DNA of 64,000 nt from Marinobacterium nitratireducens (lineage in GTDB: Bacteria; Pseudomonadota; Gammaproteobacteria; Pseudomonadales; Balneatricaceae). The DNA is taken from assembly GCF_014645375.1 (NCBI RefSeq), contig NZ_BMLT01000015.1:1-64000 (forward strand), written 5' to 3'. Shown here piece by piece: positions 45,782-57,742 of the stretch. Both the position numbers and the translations under genes were made by a program. The notes below the pieces were generated by a model, which ran no database searches, had not been told where the DNA came from, and saw only the letters and a list, made by a program, of their open reading frames with translations. How positions within the stretch are numbered: position 1 is the stretch's first letter; every line of letters starts with the position of its first letter.

Positions 45782-46850
45782 GGTGATGCTCCAGCGGAAT
45801 AAAGAGTTTGAATTGGGTCTCACCGGGCTCGGTGGTGCATTCGATCAGGCCGTGATGCTGATTGATGATGGATTGCGCAATCGAGAGCCCGAGGCCAGTG
45901 CCATCGGCATGACCGGTGACCATCGGATAGAAGATATTGTTGAGAATGTGCTCTGGAATACCGGGGCCGTTGTCGGTGATGATGACACAGCACACCAGCC
46001 GGTGCCGCTCGGTACCCAGGGTAATCTGGCGCAACGCCCGCGTCTGCAGGCTGATCAACGGCTCCGGAGTGCCGGAGCGTTCCAGCGCCTGCATGGCGTT
46101 GCGCACGATGTTCAGCACCGCCTGAATCAGCTGCTCGGCATCGCCCTCGAACTCCGGAATACTGGGGTCGTAATCGCGCTGGATATGCAGCCAGCTGCCG
46201 CTCTCGGCGCTGACCAGGCTGCAGACCCGCTCGAGGATGGCGTGGATATTGACGTCGGACAGCTGCGGCAGTTTGCGCGGCCCGAGCAGCCGGTCGACCA
46301 GATTGCGCAGCCGGTCCGCCTCCTCGATGATCACGCGGGTGTATTCGTGCAGCTCCTCGTCGCCAAGCTCACGCTCGAGCAACTGCGCCGCACCGCGAAT
46401 GCCACCCAGCGGGTTCTTGATTTCGTGAGCCAGGCCACGCACCAGGTTGCGCGCCGACGCGTGCCGTGTCAGCAGCTCCTCTTCCCGTTCAATTCGCATC
46501 AGACGATCGCGCGCCTCGACCTCGACCAGCAGACTGCGTTCGCCGCGGGACTGCGAAATGGAATTGACGCTGTAGTCCACCGTCAGCTCATGACCGCCCA
46601 GCGTCATCATCCGGGCTTCGCGCTTGGTATAGGGGTGCCCGGTTTCCAGCGACTCCTGCAGCACCTTAAGCTCTTCAGGACTGTTTGCCAGCCAGTCGGT
46701 GGCGGGCTTGCCCCTGAGACGCCGGGCGCTCGCCTCGAACAGCATCTCGGCCGCCGGGTTCATGTACTCGATGCAAAGCCTGCCATCGAGCATGACCACG
46801 GCCGTGGTGAGATTTTCGAGAATCTGTTTGTGCTGGGACGATCTGAACAT
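45765..46850 (-). CDS. glnL: Nitrogen regulation sensor kinase NtrB
   Basis: 361 residues: N-terminal PAS domain (about 5-110), HisKA with the phosphoacceptor in LVRGLAHEIKNPLGGIRGAA, and HATPase with NIVRNAMQALE, ITDNGPGIPEH and TGLGLSIAQSIINQH. It phosphorylates or dephosphorylates NtrC in response to PII. The start at 46850 (MFRSSQHKQILENLTTAVV) matches the family; a 31-codon extension upstream covers the sigma-54 promoter and is rejected. Confidence 0.95.
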   Translation of the reverse strand: MFRSSQHKQILENLTTAVVMLDGRLCIEYMNPAAEMLFEASARRLRGKPATDWLANSPEELKVLQESLETGHPYTKREARMMTLGGHELTVDYSVNSISQSRGERSLLVEVEARDRLMRIEREEELLTRHASARNLVRGLAHEIKNPLGGIRGAAQLLERELGDEELHEYTRVIIEEADRLRNLVDRLLGPRKLPQLSDVNIHAILERVCSLVSAESGSWLHIQRDYDPSIPEFEGDAEQLIQAVLNIVRNAMQALERSGTPEPLISLQTRALRQITLGTERHRLVCCVIITDNGPGIPEHILNNIFYPMVTGHADGTGLGLSIAQSIINQHHGLIECTTEPGETQFKLFIPLEHHHENLR

Positions 46851-46909
46851 AGCGAATCCGCATTCCGGACGAAACCGGACGGGCCGACCGGTTTCGATAA
46901 TTCTGATAA

Positions 46910-46925
46910 AGCAAAAAAAGCGCCA
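46910..46925 (-). promoter_or_regulatory. Sigma-54 promoter of ntrBC
   Basis: Minus strand TGGCGCTTTTTTTGCT: GG and GC exactly 10 bases apart, TTGC complete. Transcription would start near 46899, 49 bases before the ntrB ATG. Confidence 0.7.
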
Positions 46926-47010
46926 ACTCTTTGTTTTGCGCAAAAACGCTGTAGAGACAACGACTGCGGCGCTTCCGCCCCTGATTGCAGTCTATACCCG
47001 GCCAGATGCA

Positions 47011-47038
47011 TGCACCACATTAGTGCACATTCATGCAC
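47011..47038. promoter_or_regulatory. NtrC-type dyads upstream of ntrB
   Basis: TGCACC-ACATT-AGTGCA (47011-47027) fits the NtrC consensus TGCACC-N5-GGTGCA with one change. An overlapping GTGCA-CATTCA-TGCAC extends to 47038. They lie 110-140 bases upstream of the predicted ntrB start, a typical enhancer distance. Confidence 0.7.
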
Positions 47039-47112
47039 CAATAAATTTGACCGCTTCGCAACAGGGCATTAGCCGCCGCGACAGCGAACAGCCAGGCCCC
47101 GTGCGCAACAAC

Positions 47113-47139
47113 AAAAAAGCCTCCCGAAGGAGGCTTTTT
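47113..47139 (-). terminator. Intrinsic terminator after glnA
   Basis: Perfect 11-base-pair stem AAAAAGCCTCC/GGAGGCTTTTT with loop of four, followed on the minus strand by six T. It separates glnA from ntrBC, which therefore need their own promoter. Confidence 0.92.
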
Positions 47140-47174
47140 CAGACGTTGCGGGCCGCCGAAACGGCCCACCGGTC

Positions 47175-48581
47175 TTAAACCGAGTAGTACAGGTCGAACT
47201 CGACCGGGTGAGTGGTCATGTTGACGCGAGCGACGTCTTCGCGCTTGAGCGCGATGTAGGCGTCCAGCATGTCGTCGGTGAAGACGCCACCCTTGGTCAG
47301 GAACTCGCGATCCTGTTCCAGCGCGTTCAGCGCTTCGGTCAGGCTCTCGGCAACGGTCGGGATTTCCGCAGCTTCTTCCGGCGGCAGGTCGTACAGATCC
47401 TTGTCAGCCGGCTCGCCCGGATGGATCTTGTTCTGGATACCGTCGAGGCCAGCCATCAGCAGCGCCGCGAAGCACAGGTACGGGTTGGCAGCCGGGTCCG
47501 GGAAGCGGGCTTCGACGCGGCGCGCTTTCGGGCTGGTGGTGTACGGGATACGCAGCGAAGCGGAACGGTTGCGGGCAGAGTATGCCAGCATAACCGGAGC
47601 CTCGAAGCCCGGCACCAGACGCTTGTAGGAGTTGGTGGACGGGTTGCACAGCGCGTTCAGCGCCTTGGCGTGCTTGATGATACCGCCGATGTAGTAGAGG
47701 GCAGTTTCGCTCAGGCCACCGTAGCTGTCACCGGCGAAGATGTTGACGCCGTCCTTGGACATGGACAGGTGAACGTGCATGCCGGAGCCGTTGTCGCCGA
47801 CCAGCGGCTTGGGCATGAAGGTGGCGGTCTTGCCGTAGCTGTGAGCAACGTTGTGCACGCAGTACTTCAGAATCTGAACTTCGTCGGCCTTGCTCACCAG
47901 GGTGTTGCCGCGCACGCCGATTTCGCACTGACCGGCGGTGGCCACTTCGTGGTGGTGCACTTCGATGGTCAGGCCCATGGCTTCCATGGCGTCGCACATG
48001 GCGGCACGCAGGTCGTGCAGGGAGTCGATCGGCGGAACCGGGAAGTAGCCGCCCTTGACGCGCGGACGGTGACCGATGTTGCGGCCTTCGAACTGCTTGT
48101 TGGAGGACCAGGCAGCCTCTTCGGAAGAAATGCTGTAACCGCAGCCACCGATGTCGGCGTGCCACTCGACGGAATCGAATACGAAGAATTCCGGCTCCGG
48201 GCCCAGCATGGCGCTGTCGGCGATACCAGTGGACTTCAGGTACTCTTCGGCGCGCTTGGCGACGGAGCGCGGGTCACGCTCGTAACCCTGACCGGTGGAC
48301 GGCTCGACAATGTCGCAACGCACGATAACGGTGGCGTCTTCGGCGAACGGATCCAGGACGGAAGCGCTGTCGTCCGGCATCAGGATCATGTCGGACTCGT
48401 TGATGCCTTTCCAGCCAGCGATGGACGAGCCATCGAACATTTTACCTTCTTCGAAGAAGTCGTCACCCATGTCCGAAACCGGAATGGTCACGTGCTGCTC
48501 TTTACCCTTGGAATCGGTAAAGCGCATGTCGACCCAGCGCGCTTCGCTTTCTTTGATCAGATTCAGAGTTTTCTCTGACAT
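47175..48581 (-). CDS. glnA: Glutamine synthetase type I
   Basis: 468 residues, the usual length for bacterial GSI-beta. It assimilates ammonium into glutamine in a cytoplasmic dodecamer. Seen: [13 protein letters not shown] (about 49), the metal-site AEPEF-type segment [12 protein letters not shown] near 125, GNGSGMHVH-type [12 protein letters not shown] near 265, and the adenylylation site in [13 protein letters not shown] (Tyr near 397), so control by GlnE is expected. A sigma-54 promoter and two NtrC-type dyads lie upstream. Confidence 0.97.
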   Translation of the reverse strand: MSEKTLNLIKESEARWVDMRFTDSKGKEQHVTIPVSDMGDDFFEEGKMFDGSSIAGWKGINESDMILMPDDSASVLDPFAEDATVIVRCDIVEPSTGQGYERDPRSVAKRAEEYLKSTGIADSAMLGPEPEFFVFDSVEWHADIGGCGYSISSEEAAWSSNKQFEGRNIGHRPRVKGGYFPVPPIDSLHDLRAAMCDAMEAMGLTIEVHHHEVATAGQCEIGVRGNTLVSKADEVQILKYCVHNVAHSYGKTATFMPKPLVGDNGSGMHVHLSMSKDGVNIFAGDSYGGLSETALYYIGGIIKHAKALNALCNPSTNSYKRLVPGFEAPVMLAYSARNRSASLRIPYTTSPKARRVEARFPDPAANPYLCFAALLMAGLDGIQNKIHPGEPADKDLYDLPPEEAAEIPTVAESLTEALNALEQDREFLTKGGVFTDDMLDAYIALKREDVARVNMTTHPVEFDLYYSV

Positions 48582-48666
48582 TTGCCTTTCTCCACTCTGT
48601 TGAAACTGTCAGACCGGTGGTTCTGCAGTACTTTAAAAACGGCGTAAACCTCTTGGCCGTACTAGT

Positions 48667-48682
48667 AGCAATCCTCGTGCCA
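48667..48682 (-). promoter_or_regulatory. Sigma-54 promoter of glnA
   Basis: Minus strand TGGCACGAGGATTGCT matches TGGCACRNNNNTTGCW at every defined position. Start near 48656, leader about 75 bases. Confidence 0.88.
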
Positions 48683-48746
48683 GCACGGAAATTCGCCCAA
48701 ATGCCTGATTTTAGGCCCGGCCGGCGCCTGGAAGCGGACCTTGTAC

Positions 48747-48791
48747 GCACCAAAAGCGGGCATCGTACAAAATATAGCACCAATACGGTGC
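48747..48791. promoter_or_regulatory. Two NtrC-type enhancer sites upstream of glnA
   Basis: GCACC-AATAC-GGTGC (48777-48791) is a perfect dyad. GCACC-AAAAG-CGGGC (48747-48761) keeps one good arm. Their centres are 30 bases apart and about 98 and 128 bases from the predicted start, much as at Escherichia coli glnAp2. Confidence 0.75.
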
Positions 48792-49010
48792 GCAGACTGA
48801 AGACGCGCTGTTCTGTCTACGCCCACCGCCCCATCATACTGCAACCCTTTGGAAACTGTCTGCCACAAAAAGGGGCCCCGGGCCTTTATTTCGTGCATGA
48901 ACACGGGCTTGCCGCTGCCGGACAAACCTCAAACCGGACCTCGCGCGCCTTTCGATCGTGCACGCCGGGAGCCTGGTCAATCACTGATCGCTTGTCGGGC
49001 CCCGGTCCCG

Positions 49011-49016
49011 TATAAT
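49011..49016 (+). promoter_or_regulatory. Possible -10 box of typA
   Basis: TATAAT at 49011-49016, 36 bases before the typA start. I see no good -35 hexamer at 16-18 bases, so this is a partial promoter call. Confidence 0.45.
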
Positions 49017-49051
49017 GCTGGCTTTGCGATTTTTCCTGAAGGTAAACACTG

Positions 49052-50860
<1,809 letters not shown>

Positions 50861-50901
50861 GCGACTAGGGGGCCCCTGCCGGCCCCGGCAAGCCATTGAC
50901 G

Positions 50902-50932
50902 AAACGGAGCGCCATCGGCGCTCCGTTTTCTT
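50902..50932 (+). terminator. Intrinsic terminator after typA
   Basis: AAACGGAGCGC-CATCG-GCGCTCCGTTT then TCTTAT: an 11-base-pair stem whose T-rich end gives the U tract. Confidence 0.88.
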
Positions 50933-51069
50933 ATGCCTCTTCGGGTCGCCCATCCTGCCATTTCATGCCTTTTTCACTCTGATACAAGTTCCCTATACTC
51001 GAAGCTGAGGGCCGGTCTGCAGACGCAGAGCGGAGGTTGCTCTACAGGTACTATCACAGGTACTGCCCG

Positions 51070-52044
51070 ATGCCCTGGCTGATTGCAATTCTGAGTTCGC
51101 TGACCGCTCTGCTGCTGGTCAGTCGACTGGGCGCTTACCGCGCCGGGCGCACCTTCGCGCCGCAGGGGCACTTCATCGAAGTCGATGGCGTTCGCCTGCA
51201 CTACCGCGAGGCCGGTACAGGTCCCGTGCTGGTGCTGCTGCACGGCGCCAGCACCAGCCTTCGTGATTTCAGCGCCAGCATTTTCGAGCCGCTCAGCCGC
51301 CACCACCGCGTGATTGCCGTGGACCGTCCGGGTCACGGTTTCAGCGCCAGGCCCAAAGGCCCCTGGCCCGATCCCGCCCGCCAGGCGGAGCTCATTCACG
51401 GCCTGCTCGGGGCGCTGTCCGTCGAGCGGCCGGTCATGGTCGGACACTCCTGGAGCGGAGCGGTGGTACTGGCCTACCTGCTCGCCTATCCGGGGCAGGC
51501 TGCGGGCGGTGTACTGCTGGCGGGCGCGACCCACCCCTGGACCGGCGGCGTGGCCTGGTACAACCGTCTGGCCTGCGTTCCGCTTATCGGCCGGCTTTTC
51601 TCCAGCACCCTGGTCTATCCGCTCGGTCGGCTGCTGCTGGATACGGCCGTCAGCGAGGTGTTCGCACCGAACCCGGTCCCCGACGGTTATGTCCAAAGAA
51701 CCGGTGTTCCGCTGTCGTTGAGGCCGGACGCATTTCGGGCCAATGCCGAGGACATTCACTACCTCAGCGACTTTCTCGCCGAACAGAGCCAACGCTACGG
51801 CGAGATTCGCCAGCCGCTGCTGCTGCTGACCGGCAGCGACGACAGCATAGTGCCGCCCCGAAACCACTGCGACCGCCTGGCCGCCCAGCTGCCGGGGGCC
51901 GTGCGCATCGAGCTGGAGGCGACCGGTCATGCACTGCATCACACCCGCTCAGACCGGATCGTGAACCTGATCGCGGCATTTGCAAGGCAGCAGCGCCACG
52001 ACCCGCACATCGTCGCACCGACGGAAACGATGACCTCCGACTGA
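51070..52044 (+). CDS. Alpha/beta hydrolase, membrane-anchored
   Basis: 324 residues. An N-terminal hydrophobic segment (MPWLIAILSSLTALLLVS) is a probable membrane anchor. The hydrolase fold follows, with LVLLHGASTSLRDF (oxyanion, about 60), the nucleophile elbow VGHSWSGAVV (Ser near 132), an acid in TGSDDSIVPP and His in EATGHALHH near the end. The substrate cannot be inferred: it could be an esterase, a haloperoxidase-like or a lipid hydrolase. The ATG at 51070 is used; a TTG at 51037 is in frame but the AGG next to it is too close to be a ribosome site. Confidence 0.85.
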   Translation: MPWLIAILSSLTALLLVSRLGAYRAGRTFAPQGHFIEVDGVRLHYREAGTGPVLVLLHGASTSLRDFSASIFEPLSRHHRVIAVDRPGHGFSARPKGPWPDPARQAELIHGLLGALSVERPVMVGHSWSGAVVLAYLLAYPGQAAGGVLLAGATHPWTGGVAWYNRLACVPLIGRLFSSTLVYPLGRLLLDTAVSEVFAPNPVPDGYVQRTGVPLSLRPDAFRANAEDIHYLSDFLAEQSQRYGEIRQPLLLLTGSDDSIVPPRNHCDRLAAQLPGAVRIELEATGHALHHTRSDRIVNLIAAFARQQRHDPHIVAPTETMTSD

Positions 52045-52232
52045 CCCCAGGCGCCGCCTATCGGTGGATCGAAGAGGGGCCCGTCGCCGGCGCCAGCGAC
52101 GCCGCAGCCCGGGCGGTTCGGGCCAGCGTCGCCGGGCGGGCCGCCTGAGCCCTTCGACGGCTACGACACGGATATGACTTGAGTGAAGCGTACTATCCTT
52201 ATCCAGACGCTTTTCGACTCGGGAACAGCACG

Positions 52233-53396
52233 ATGCCAAGGATACCGCTCATCAGCCTGCCGGCATTGCTGGCCCTGCTGACGCTCTCCGGCTGCGAACA
52301 GGAAGCCGCGCCACCGGCGGCGCCGCCACCGGCGGCGCCGCCGCCGAGCGTCACCGTCACCGCGGTGAGCAGCGAACAGATACGCCCGTACCGGGAATTC
52401 GTCGGCCGCAGCCGCGCCATCGAAGACGTTGCACTGCGGGCCCAGGTATCGGGGCCGCTGATCGCCAAGCGCTTTACCGAAGGTGACGAGGTCGAAGCCG
52501 GCACAGTGCTGTTCGAGATCGACCCGGCCCCCTATCAGACCGAAGTGGCGCAGCAGGAAGCCGCTCTGCAGCAGGCCGCCGCCAGCCGCGACGTCGCCCG
52601 TACCAACTGGGAGCGGGGGCGGCAACTGGTATCCAAAGGCAACATCTCGCAACGCGACATGGATGAGCTCAATGCCCGCAGGCTCGAGACCGAAGCGTTG
52701 TACGCCCAGACCCAGTCGGCACTGGCGGCCGCTCAGCTGCGCCTGTCCTATACCCGCGTCAAGGCGCCGCTGACCGGCCGCATTTCACAATCCGAAGTAT
52801 CCATCGGCGACCAGATCACGACGCAGACGCTGCTGGCCTCGCTGGTACAGCTGGACCCAATTCAGGTACTGATCGAAACCTCCGAGCAGGATGTCGCCAG
52901 CGCCCGGCAGATGATTGCCCGCGGCGACCCCTCAATGCCGCCGCTGGACCAGCTGGTGGTGCACCTGCGACTGCCCAATGGAGAACTGTTCGATCAGCAG
53001 GGTGGCATCGATTACATTGCCAACCGGGTCGATACCGCCACCGGTACCGTCGACCTGCGCGCCACCTTCCCCAACCCGGACCGACTGGTTCTGCCGGGCA
53101 TGTACGTCACCCTGATCATCGAAGCGCCGCAGGACGAGACCAAGCTGCTGGTACCCCAGGCCGCGGTGCAGGAGGATCAACAGGGTCGCTTCGTGATGCT
53201 GGTCGACAGCGACAGCAAGGTGCAGCGCCGTCCGGTGGTGCTGGGCGAGCGCTACGGCGTGAAATGGGAAGTGGTCGAGGGTCTGGAACCTGGCGAGCGT
53301 ATCGTGGTCGAGGGGCTGCAGAAAATCCGCGCCGGCGCCGAGGTACAGACCAGCGAAGCGAGCGTCAAGCCGTTCGAGTCCGGCGTGGAGAACTGA
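52233..53396 (+). CDS. RND efflux periplasmic adaptor (membrane fusion protein)
   Basis: 387-residue lipoprotein of the MexA/AcrA type. The signal peptide ends in the lipobox LTLSGC, followed by a proline/alanine linker. Then the biotinyl-lipoyl and alpha-hairpin parts (ALRAQVSGPLIAKRFTEGDE near 70, LSYTRVKAPLTGRISQSE near 185), beta-barrel (LPGMYVTLIIEAP) and membrane-proximal domain (GLEPGERIVVEGLQKI) follow. It links the inner-membrane pump to an outer-membrane channel. It ends 3 bases before the pump gene. No outer-membrane factor gene is adjacent, so an unlinked TolC-type protein must be shared. Confidence 0.93.
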   Translation: MPRIPLISLPALLALLTLSGCEQEAAPPAAPPPAAPPPSVTVTAVSSEQIRPYREFVGRSRAIEDVALRAQVSGPLIAKRFTEGDEVEAGTVLFEIDPAPYQTEVAQQEAALQQAAASRDVARTNWERGRQLVSKGNISQRDMDELNARRLETEALYAQTQSALAAAQLRLSYTRVKAPLTGRISQSEVSIGDQITTQTLLASLVQLDPIQVLIETSEQDVASARQMIARGDPSMPPLDQLVVHLRLPNGELFDQQGGIDYIANRVDTATGTVDLRATFPNPDRLVLPGMYVTLIIEAPQDETKLLVPQAAVQEDQQGRFVMLVDSDSKVQRRPVVLGERYGVKWEVVEGLEPGERIVVEGLQKIRAGAEVQTSEASVKPFESGVEN

Positions 53397-53399
53397 CGC

Positions 53400-56300
53400 A
53401 TGCTCAGCCGCTTTTTCGTCTCCCGCCCCAAGTTCGCCTTCGTCATTTCAATCGTTCTGAGCCTTGCGGGACTGCTGTCCATCCCTAACCTTCCGGTGGC
53501 CGAATTCCCACAGGTAGCGCCGCCGCAGGTCAATGTATCCACCCGCTACCCCGGCGCCAGTGCCGAAGTCGTCCGGGACACCATCGCCCAGGTGATCGAG
53601 GCGGAGGTCAACGGTGTCGAGGATATGATCTACATGGACTCGAGCGCCGCCAACGATGGCAGCTACTCGCTGTCGGTGACCTTCGCCGTCGGCACGGATT
53701 CGGACCTGGCCCAGGTCAATGTGCAGAACCGTGTGCAACAGGCGATGCCGCGCCTGCCCGCGGTCGTGACCCAGCAGGGGGTGCGGGTCAAGAAACGCAG
53801 CCCCAACATGCTGATGGTGGTCAACCTGGTCTCGCCTAACGGCACCTTCGACTCCCTGTTCCTGAGCAACTACGCCGGGCTCAACATCAAGGACAGCCTG
53901 GCGCGCCAGAACGGCGTCTCGGAGGTCAGTATCCTCGGCTCGCTCGACTACGCCATGCGCATCTGGCTCAACCCCGACCGCATGACCAGCCTGGAGATCA
54001 CCCCGGGCGATGTCGTCGCGGCGCTGCAGGAGCAGAATATCCAGGTCGCCGCCGGACGTATCGGCGCCGCGCCCGTGGACCCCGACCAGCAGTTTCAGTA
54101 CAGCCTGCAGACCAAGGGACGGTTGCAGACACCGGCCGAGTTCGCCGCCGTGATCCTGCGCGCCGACGACAGCGGCGGCATGGTGCGCCTGGGGGATATC
54201 GCCGAGATCGAGCTCGGTGCCCAGAGCTACGACGCCCAGGGCAAGCTCGACAACAGGCCCAGTACCATCATCGCCGTTTACCAGAGCTCCGATGCCAATG
54301 CCCTCGAGGTCGCCGCTTCCGTGCGTTCCGAAATGGAGCGTCAGGCCGGGCGCTTCCCGGACGACCTGAGCTACGAGATCCTCTACGACACCACCGAGTT
54401 CGTCTCGGTTTCGATCCGGGAGGTGGTGGAGACCCTGTTCATTTCGGTTTTACTGGTGATACTGGTGGTCTACCTGTTCCTGCAGGATCTGCGTTCGACG
54501 CTGATACCGGCCATTGCCATACCGGTATCGCTGATCGGCACCTTTCTGTTTCTGCTGATATTCGACATGACCATCAACACCATTTCGCTGTTCGCGCTGA
54601 TACTGGCGATCGGTGTGGTGGTGGACGATGCCATCATCGTGGTCGAAAACGTCACCCGCATCATCGAGGAGGAAGGACTGCCGCCCGCGGCGGCGACCCT
54701 CAAGGCCATGGGCGAGGTGACCGGCCCAGTGGTCGCCACCACCCTGGTACTGCTGGCCGTATTCGCCCCCACCGCCGTGATGCCAGGCATCACCGGCAGC
54801 ATGTACGCGCAGTTTTCGATCACCATCTGCATCGCGGTGGTGATCTCGTCGATCAACGCCCTGACGCTGTCGCCGGCGCTCTGCGCTTCGCTGCTGCGGG
54901 CGCCAAGACACCGAGAGCGTGGCTTTCACGCCTCCTTCAACCGTATCTTCCACCGTCTGACCGCAAGCTACAGCCGCTGGGTGACCGCGCTGGTGCGCAG
55001 AAGCGCGCTGGTTATGCTGGCCTTCGCCGGCCTGATCGGCGCCACCGCCTGGCTCGGCATCACGCTGCCATCGGGATTCGTGCCCAGTGAAGACAAGAAG
55101 GCGTTTATGGTCGATATCCAGTTGCCGGACGGCGCCTCGATCAACCGCACCGAGGCCGTGATCCGGCAACTGGTCGAGCAGACCCTTGCCGAGCCGGGCG
55201 TCGAGCACGTCATCCATGTCTCCGGCTTTTCGCTGCTGAGCGGCTCGATTGCCTCCAACGGCGGTCTGATGATCGTCAACCTGACCGACTGGGACGAGCG
55301 CACCGGAGATCCGCGGCTGCGCGACACCGCCATCCTCAACCGCCTGCAGGGCCTGTACGCGGCAAACCCGGCGGTGAACGCACGCGCCTTCACCCCGCCT
55401 GCCCTTCCCGGTGTCGGCACCGTCGGCGGCCTGCAGTTCGTGCTGCAGGACACCCTGGGCCGCAGCCCGGCGGAACAGGCCGCCGCGATGCGCGGCTTTA
55501 TCGTCGCCGCCAACGGCGAACCCGCCATCGCGCTGGCGTTCAGCAATTTCCGCGCCGACGTGCCGCAACTGTTCATCGATGTCGACCGGGAAAAGGCCAA
55601 GACTCTTGGCATCCCGCTCGCCGAGATCTTCAACAGCCTGCAGGTCATGCTCGGCGGCGCCTACGTCAACGACTTCAACCAGTTCGGCAAGGTATTCCGC
55701 GTCATGCTGCAGGCGCAGACGGACTTTCGCAATTCGGAACGCGATATCGCCCGTTTCTACGTCCGCACTTCAGCCGGCGACATGGTCCCGCTGTCGACGC
55801 TGGTGAAGATCCGCCCGATACTGGGTCCCGAGGTGCTGAACCAGTACAACCTTTTCGGCTCGGTATCGATCAACGGCATCCTGGCCCCGGGCCACAGTAC
55901 CGGCGAAGGCATCGACGCCCTGGAAAGGGTCGCCGCCCAGGTGCTGCCGGCCGGCTTCACCTACGCCTGGACCGGGCAGACCTTCCAGGAGATCCAGGCA
56001 GGCAACCTGGCGCCGCTGATTTTCGCGCTTTCGCTGGTCTTCACCTACCTGTTTCTGGTAGCGCTGTATGAAAGCTGGAGCATTCCCCTGGCGGTGATGC
56101 TGGCCGTGCCGGTGGCGGTACTCGGCGCCTTTCTGAACGTCCTGGTGGCCCAGTCCGAGATCAATCTGTACACCCAGATCGGGCTGGTGCTGCTGATTGG
56201 CCTCGCCGCCAAGAACGCCATTCTGATCGTCGAGTTCGCCAAGCTGCAGCGCGAGGAAGGGCTCAGCGCCAGGGATGCCGCCATCAAGGCGGCGCGCATG

Positions 56301-56525
56301 CGCTTTCGCGCGGTGCTGATGACCGCGTTTTCCTTCATTCTCGGGGTACTGCCTCTGGTGATCGCATCCGGCGCCGGCGCCGCCAGTCGCAACTCCCTCG
56401 GCTACGCCGTATTCGGCGGCATGATCGCCGCCGGCGTCGTCGGCACGCTGCTGGTACCGGTGTTCTACTATGTTATCCAGACGCTGCGGGAGAAAGTCCG
56501 GAACCCGGCTGGGGATCGGCGATAG
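53400..56525 (+). CDS. RND efflux pump inner-membrane transporter (HAE1 family)
   Basis: 1041 residues, 12 membrane helices with two large periplasmic loops, typical of AcrB/MexB. The proton-relay aspartates are in [17 protein letters not shown] (helix 4, about 405). The motif [15 protein letters not shown] begins the protein, [15 protein letters not shown] precedes helix 4, and [17 protein letters not shown] marks helix 10-11. It exports drugs, detergents or metabolites using the proton gradient. Forms a two-gene operon with the adaptor; no repressor gene is next to it. Confidence 0.95.
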   Translation: MLSRFFVSRPKFAFVISIVLSLAGLLSIPNLPVAEFPQVAPPQVNVSTRYPGASAEVVRDTIAQVIEAEVNGVEDMIYMDSSAANDGSYSLSVTFAVGTDSDLAQVNVQNRVQQAMPRLPAVVTQQGVRVKKRSPNMLMVVNLVSPNGTFDSLFLSNYAGLNIKDSLARQNGVSEVSILGSLDYAMRIWLNPDRMTSLEITPGDVVAALQEQNIQVAAGRIGAAPVDPDQQFQYSLQTKGRLQTPAEFAAVILRADDSGGMVRLGDIAEIELGAQSYDAQGKLDNRPSTIIAVYQSSDANALEVAASVRSEMERQAGRFPDDLSYEILYDTTEFVSVSIREVVETLFISVLLVILVVYLFLQDLRSTLIPAIAIPVSLIGTFLFLLIFDMTINTISLFALILAIGVVVDDAIIVVENVTRIIEEEGLPPAAATLKAMGEVTGPVVATTLVLLAVFAPTAVMPGITGSMYAQFSITICIAVVISSINALTLSPALCASLLRAPRHRERGFHASFNRIFHRLTASYSRWVTALVRRSALVMLAFAGLIGATAWLGITLPSGFVPSEDKKAFMVDIQLPDGASINRTEAVIRQLVEQTLAEPGVEHVIHVSGFSLLSGSIASNGGLMIVNLTDWDERTGDPRLRDTAILNRLQGLYAANPAVNARAFTPPALPGVGTVGGLQFVLQDTLGRSPAEQAAAMRGFIVAANGEPAIALAFSNFRADVPQLFIDVDREKAKTLGIPLAEIFNSLQVMLGGAYVNDFNQFGKVFRVMLQAQTDFRNSERDIARFYVRTSAGDMVPLSTLVKIRPILGPEVLNQYNLFGSVSINGILAPGHSTGEGIDALERVAAQVLPAGFTYAWTGQTFQEIQAGNLAPLIFALSLVFTYLFLVALYESWSIPLAVMLAVPVAVLGAFLNVLVAQSEINLYTQIGLVLLIGLAAKNAILIVEFAKLQREEGLSARDAAIKAARMRFRAVLMTAFSFILGVLPLVIASGAGAASRNSLGYAVFGGMIAAGVVGTLLVPVFYYVIQTLREKVRNPAGDRR

Positions 56526-56647
56526 CGATACGCCTGCAGCAGCTACCGCCCGGCTCCAACCCCTTTTCCGATCCGGGGCGCACCCTGTGCGCCGCTTGCA
56601 GGAGCGTCATATACTGAAAACTTTCCCGTTCATCGAGCAGGATAAGT

Positions 56648-57598
56648 ATGCGCACTCTCTACCCGGAACTTCAGCCCAACGCCGAACACCGCCTGCAGGT
56701 CGACGATATCCACAACCTCCACGTAGAGGAAAGCGGCAACCCCAACGGCCTTCCCGTGCTGTTCGTTCACGGCGGGCCCGGCGGCGGCTGCAGCGCGGCG
56801 CACCGTGGTTTTTTCGATCCCAACAAATACCGCATCATTCTGTTCGACCAGCGCGGCTGCGGACGTTCGACACCGCACGCATCGCTGGCCGCCAATACCA
56901 CCTGGCACCTGGTGGCGGACATGGAACGGATCCGCATCCACTTCGGCATCGACCGCTGGCTGCTGTTCGGCGGTTCCTGGGGCTCAACGCTGAGCCTGAT
57001 CTATGCCCAGACGCACCCCGAGCGGGTCAGCGGTCTGATTCTGCGCGGTATCTTTCTTTGCCGCGACCAGGATCTGCAGTGGTTTTATCAGCGCGGCGCC
57101 AGCGCCCTGTTCCCGGATTACTGGCACGAGTTCGCGCAGCCAATCCCTGAAGCTGAACGGGACGACCTGCTCGGCGCCTACCATCGCCGCCTTACCTCGA
57201 ACAACGAAATCGGCCGCATGAGCGCAGCCAAGGCCTGGTCGATCTGGGAAGGCCGCTGCTCGACGCTGGACCCCAACAACCAGGTGGTCGACCACTTCGG
57301 CGATCCCCATGTGGCGCTGGCGATGGCCCGCATCGAAACCCACTACTTCGTCAACAAGGCCTTCCTCGAACCCGATCAGATCCTGCGCGACGCCCACCTG
57401 ATTCGAGGTATCCCGACGGTGATCGTGCAGGGCCGCTACGATGTCATCTGCCCGGTCGAGCAGGCCTATGCCTTGCACCAGGCTCTGCCACAGGCCGAAC
57501 TGCATATCGTGCGCGACGCCGGTCACTCGGGCTTCGAGCCCGGTATCATCAGCAACCTGATCGAGGCCACCGACGACTTCGCCCGCAGCAGGGCCTGA
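56648..57598 (+). CDS. pip: Prolyl aminopeptidase (proline iminopeptidase)
   Basis: 316-residue alpha/beta hydrolase of peptidase family S33. The oxyanion motif FVHGGPGGGCSAAHRGFFD (about 39-57), DQRGCGRSTPHA near 68, and the nucleophile GGSWGSTLSLIYA (Ser near 110) are diagnostic. The catalytic His lies in RDAGHSGFEPG. It releases N-terminal proline from peptides in the cytoplasm. A -10-like TATACT (56610-56615) lies upstream. Confidence 0.94.
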   Translation: MRTLYPELQPNAEHRLQVDDIHNLHVEESGNPNGLPVLFVHGGPGGGCSAAHRGFFDPNKYRIILFDQRGCGRSTPHASLAANTTWHLVADMERIRIHFGIDRWLLFGGSWGSTLSLIYAQTHPERVSGLILRGIFLCRDQDLQWFYQRGASALFPDYWHEFAQPIPEAERDDLLGAYHRRLTSNNEIGRMSAAKAWSIWEGRCSTLDPNNQVVDHFGDPHVALAMARIETHYFVNKAFLEPDQILRDAHLIRGIPTVIVQGRYDVICPVEQAYALHQALPQAELHIVRDAGHSGFEPGIISNLIEATDDFARSRA

Positions 57599-57602
57599 TC
57601 AT

Positions 57603-57692
57603 GGGTGACGGGTGACGGGTGACGGGTGACGGGTGACGGGTGACGGGTGACGGGGCGAATGTAACGCGTAACTCTTCGCGCCTCCTTGTGAC
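57603..57692. repeat. Seven tandem GGGTGAC heptamers with inverted tail
   Basis: Seven perfect GGGTGAC copies (57603-57651) are followed by GTAACGCGTAACTC, the inverse of GTTAC-type units. This is the purest of the five heptad elements and lies between pip and dtd. Copy number could vary between strains. Confidence 0.9.
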
Positions 57693-57742
57693 ATCAACGC
57701 CATGACTTTAGCATGTCCTCTTTTTATGGCAGGACAGTCACA

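Noticed and set aside
57603-57651. Tandem heptamers considered as a CRISPR array
   Set aside because: Units are 7 bases with no spacers and no cas genes are present; it is a simple tandem repeat.
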